Positions 6,042 to 7,674 of a DNA stretch of 7,674 nucleotides are shown here, in pieces. Every line of letters starts with the position of its first letter. The stretch's first letter is position 1. The notes below the pieces were generated by a model. The model was not told the DNA's origin and made no database searches. It saw only the letters and a program-made list of their open reading frames with translations. The DNA is from Pelotomaculum sp. (GTDB taxonomy: Bacteria; Bacillota; Desulfotomaculia; Desulfotomaculales; Pelotomaculaceae), in contig DNIT01000213.1 of the NCBI GenBank assembly GCA_003489345.1, positions 4,724 through 12,397 on the forward strand, given 5' to 3'. The position numbers and the translations under genes are program-made.

Positions 6042-6563
6042 ATGGAAAAAATTAACTGGATGGAGATCATACAAGAAGAATACGACAACATTCTTGACGC
6101 CCTAGCCGCGGTTTATAGCGAAGCCTGTTGTTTAAATGCAAACAGCGAAATCTGCCAGGTGCTTAAAATGGACAGCAACGGCACCCTTATTCATCACACC
6201 AGCACTGCAGACAACACCTCCAGCGCTGTTTGGAACGGCAATGCGATTGAACTCGCCAGGATGGCCTGGTTCAATCCTTTGGACTTCGCAGACGAAGCGG
6301 AAGTAATCTTATCATACCTGACAAAAGAGGAACTGCAGGGCTTCACCCGATATCTGGATGGTGAAAACCCCACCCTCCATAAATTGCGGCAGTGGAATTT
6401 CCACATTGCCGACCGGTTTGAGAAGAAATACACGGAAAAATATGCTGATGACAACGCGCCTGCCTGGGCCGACAAAATGATGGAGGAATTACTAAAACAC
6501 GCCAGCGAATATGGCCGCGCAGACATACAGAAAGTAGAATTGGCCGACTTGGGAAAGTCCTGA
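6042..6563 (+). CDS. Uncharacterised 173-residue acidic protein, first frame of a two-frame module
   Basis: I do not recognise the family. The protein is soluble and acidic, with no signal peptide or membrane segment. Visible parts are an amphipathic N-terminal helix (MEKINWMEIIQEEYDNILDA), a paired Cys29-Cys30 and Cys38, a beta-like MDSNGTLIHHTS stretch (43-54), an aromatic AVWNGNAIELARMAWFNPLD segment (62-81), and a charged helical C-terminus from about 112. Start ATG 6042 has AAGGAG (6028-6033) 8 bases upstream. It sits under a strong promoter with twin operator dyads. The last codons contain GGGAAAG in the X_XXY_YYZ phase directly before TCC TGA; a -1 slip there would replace the final Ser with 63 residues containing a helix-turn-helix, making a 235-residue product. 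The arrangement resembles self-regulating toxin-antitoxin or mobile-element control modules, but no catalytic motif identifies it as such. Confidence 0.8.
   Translation: MEKINWMEIIQEEYDNILDALAAVYSEACCLNANSEICQVLKMDSNGTLIHHTSTADNTSSAVWNGNAIELARMAWFNPLDFADEAEVILSYLTKEELQGFTRYLDGENPTLHKLRQWNFHIADRFEKKYTEKYADDNAPAWADKMMEELLKHASEYGRADIQKVELADLGKS
6551..6557 (+). promoter_or_regulatory. Candidate -1 ribosomal frameshift site GGGAAAG
   Basis: In the 6042 frame the codons are TTG GGA AAG TCC TGA, so the heptamer is read G GGA AAG, the canonical X_XXY_YYZ pattern with AAG in the A-site, a context known to favour -1 slippage in bacteria. After slippage the next codons are GTC CTG ACC TCC, entering the helix-turn-helix frame. 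A small GACTT-GGGA-AAGTC hairpin (6546-6559) covers the site. I see no clear upstream Shine-Dalgarno-like stimulator and no strong stem at the usual 5-8 base distance downstream. Confidence 0.45.
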
Positions 6564-6748
6564 CCTCCCCTGAAGCAGCCCGGCTATGGAGACTACACCC
6601 GGACAGCCTGAAAAAGGCCTGCCAGCAGGGAAGAATTACCGCCCGAAAAAGCGGCGGTACCTGGCTTGTGTCCAGAACTGCCATGGAAAGAATCTATGGG
6701 TCATGGACTACTGAAAAGGCAGAAGAAATTGAAGAGGAAGAAAAATAG
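6560..6748 (+). CDS. Small excisionase/MerR-like helix-turn-helix protein (CTG start or frameshift product)
   Basis: The frame encodes LTSPEAARLWRLHPDSLKKA, then CQQGRITARKSGGTWLVSRT, then AMERIYGSWTTEKAEEIEEE and EK. The pattern EAARLW..HPDSLKKACQQGRI..RKSGGTWLV matches the helix-turn-helix-17/excisionase type, in which two short helices are followed by a beta hairpin wing; an acidic tail follows. There is no ATG, GTG or TTG in frame between the preceding TGA (near 6446) and the codons after the recognition helix. Expression therefore needs either the CTG at 6560, which overlaps the upstream stop as CTGA, or -1 frameshifting at 6551-6557. The frame is free of stops and clearly coding in character. 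Likely role: DNA-binding partner that represses the module through the 5979-6024 dyads (inference). A frameshift mutation of an originally fused gene is the third possibility. Confidence 0.65.
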   Translation: MTSPEAARLWRLHPDSLKKACQQGRITARKSGGTWLVSRTAMERIYGSWTTEKAEEIEEEEK

Positions 6749-6785
6749 AACAAACCTTTCGTGTCCATGCGCTGTGGTTGCTTAT

Positions 6786-6817
6786 GGTATATATCAAGAT
6801 ATATACCTTTTTATTTT
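6786..6817 (+). terminator. AT-rich intrinsic terminator of the HTH module
   Basis: Perfect arms GGTATATATC (6786-6795) and GATATATACC (6798-6807), followed at once by TTTTTATTTT. It lies 37 bases after the helix-turn-helix stop. The stem is unusually AT-rich but the long T tract makes termination credible. It separates the module from the hydrolase gene. Confidence 0.8.
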
Positions 6818-6850
6818 AAGGGTAAATAGGATTGCCCCGGGGGCTTTATT

Positions 6851-6879
6851 TTAGCAACGCGCGGGATGTTCGATATATA
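6851..6879 (+). promoter_or_regulatory. Weak candidate promoter for the hydrolase gene
   Basis: TTAGCA (6851-6856), 17-base spacer, TATATA (6874-6879); each box matches the consensus at 4 of 6 positions. Position after the terminator and about 45 bases before the ATG is suitable, but the match is weak. Confidence 0.3.
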
Positions 6880-6925
6880 AGCTTTGTCCTACGGCCTGTT
6901 AAGAAAAGTATTTTGGAGGATAGTT

Positions 6926-7674
6926 ATGTCGGCTATAAGAGAACGTTATATAAAAGCAATGAGAAAAATGGACCCTTCAATAAATACGATTGAACAGATC
7001 CGCCATGAACTGTCTTTAAAACAACCGGCGGAGCTCCCCTCCGGCACTATCGTTGAGCAAGTAATGGTGGCGAATTTGCCTGGCGAGTGGGTTAAGGCGG
7101 CAAATGTTCCTGAAGGCGGCAAACAGGTGATTCTATATTTCCACGGCGGTGGTTTATATTGCGGCGACTGCGCTACTTATCGCAATTTAGCAGCCTTTAT
7201 TTCCAGGGCCAGCGGTGTGCGGGTTTTATTGGTAGAATACCGTCTGGCGCCGGAGCACAAGTATCCTGCCGCCAATGACGATTGTCTGGCGGCCTACCGG
7301 TGGCTGCTTGAAAACGGCATCCCGGCTAAGGATATTATCATAGGCGGGGATTCTGCAGGCGGCGCCCTGACAGTTATGACCTTGCTTTCGTTACGCGATG
7401 CAGGCGCTCCACTGCCGGCAGCCGCATTTATGTTTTCTCCGTGGACAGACCTGGTCAACTTTGATGGTGAATCCTATACCAGTCGCGCAGAATTAGATCC
7501 GGTAACACATTTAAAAGGTTCTAAAATATCAGCCAACCTATATATCGGTTACTTAACTGTTAAACCACCGATCTTATCGCCAGTTAACCAGGATCTGTCC
7601 GGATTGCCTGCACTATTGATTCAGGTTGGTGATCATGAAACCTTGTTGAGCGATTCAACCCGGTTGGCCGAGCG
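6926..7674 (+). CDS. HSL-family alpha/beta hydrolase (esterase/lipase), C-terminus beyond the window
   Basis: Carboxyl-ester hydrolase of the hormone-sensitive-lipase-like group (alpha/beta hydrolase fold 3). The 249 residues present carry the oxyanion-hole HGGG (73-76), YRLAPEHKYPAA (105-116) typical of the group, the nucleophile elbow GDSAGG with Ser143, and the catalytic acid Asp236 in GDHE. The catalytic histidine and last helix, some 50-60 residues, lie past the right edge. The N-terminal about 30 residues are the helical cap part. There is no signal peptide, so it is cytoplasmic. ATG 6926 has TTGGAGGA 6 bases upstream. It is separated from the preceding module by a terminator and appears to be transcribed alone at this end. 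The natural substrate cannot be inferred. Confidence 0.92.
   Translation, partial: MSAIRERYIKAMRKMDPSINTIEQIRHELSLKQPAELPSGTIVEQVMVANLPGEWVKAANVPEGGKQVILYFHGGGLYCGDCATYRNLAAFISRASGVRVLLVEYRLAPEHKYPAANDDCLAAYRWLLENGIPAKDIIIGGDSAGGALTVMTLLSLRDAGAPLPAAAFMFSPWTDLVNFDGESYTSRAELDPVTHLKGSKISANLYIGYLTVKPPILSPVNQDLSGLPALLIQVGDHETLLSDSTRLAE

Noticed and set aside
6834..6844. GCCCC/GGGGC palindrome after the HTH module as a second terminator
   Set aside because: The arms leave a one-base loop, and the proper terminator at 6786-6817 already precedes it; only 3 usable stem pairs remain.
1..7674. CRISPR array, tRNA, rRNA or insertion sequence
   Set aside because: No regularly spaced repeats, no cloverleaf-like segment with a CCA-type end, and no transposase motifs or terminal inverted repeats with target duplications were found.

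Overview
The window looks like the chromosome of an anaerobic, spore-forming type of Firmicute, closest in style to the Desulfotomaculum/Pelotomaculum group. The reasons are: consensus AAAGGAGG-type ribosome binding sites, mixed GC content with AT-rich intergenic stretches, a Bacillus-like PhoP promoter architecture, and a phosphate-binding protein fused to a copper-amine-oxidase-N 'stalk' domain, an architecture common in Clostridia. The lineage call is inference; no rRNA or other marker gene is present.

Region 1 (1-3588, minus strand) is a high-affinity phosphate uptake operon in the order pstS-pstC-pstA-pstB. pstB runs off the left edge and starts with GTG. The pstC and pstA reading frames overlap by 8 bases. 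A strong near-perfect stem-loop lies between pstS and pstC, which fits differential expression of the binding protein and the membrane components. Upstream of pstS, five TTAACA-like half-sites with a 10-11 base period sit directly before a perfect TATAAT, as expected for a PhoP-activated promoter. PstS carries an N-terminal stalk domain and contains no cysteine, so it cannot be a lipoprotein.

Region 2 (3589-5910, minus strand) begins with a gene-poor gap and a 15-bp-stem terminator. It then holds a MOT1-family molybdate/sulfate-type transporter with its own extended -10 promoter, preceded by a stand-alone B3/4-domain protein related to the editing domain of PheRS beta.

Region 3 (5911-6817, plus strand) is a small accessory-looking module. 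It has a strong promoter, two copies of a CCCGAAWACGGGT dyad 33 bases apart, an unrecognised 173-residue acidic protein, and a 62-63 residue helix-turn-helix reading frame. That second frame has no ATG, GTG or TTG start. It is joined to the first by an in-phase GGGAAAG slippery heptamer immediately before the stop, and by a CTGA stop/start overlap. Programmed -1 frameshifting giving a fused DNA-binding protein, or translational coupling from CTG, are the two readings. An AT-rich intrinsic terminator closes the module. This is the part of the window most likely to be undescribed.

Region 4 (6818-7674, plus strand) holds an HSL-family alpha/beta hydrolase cut by the right edge.
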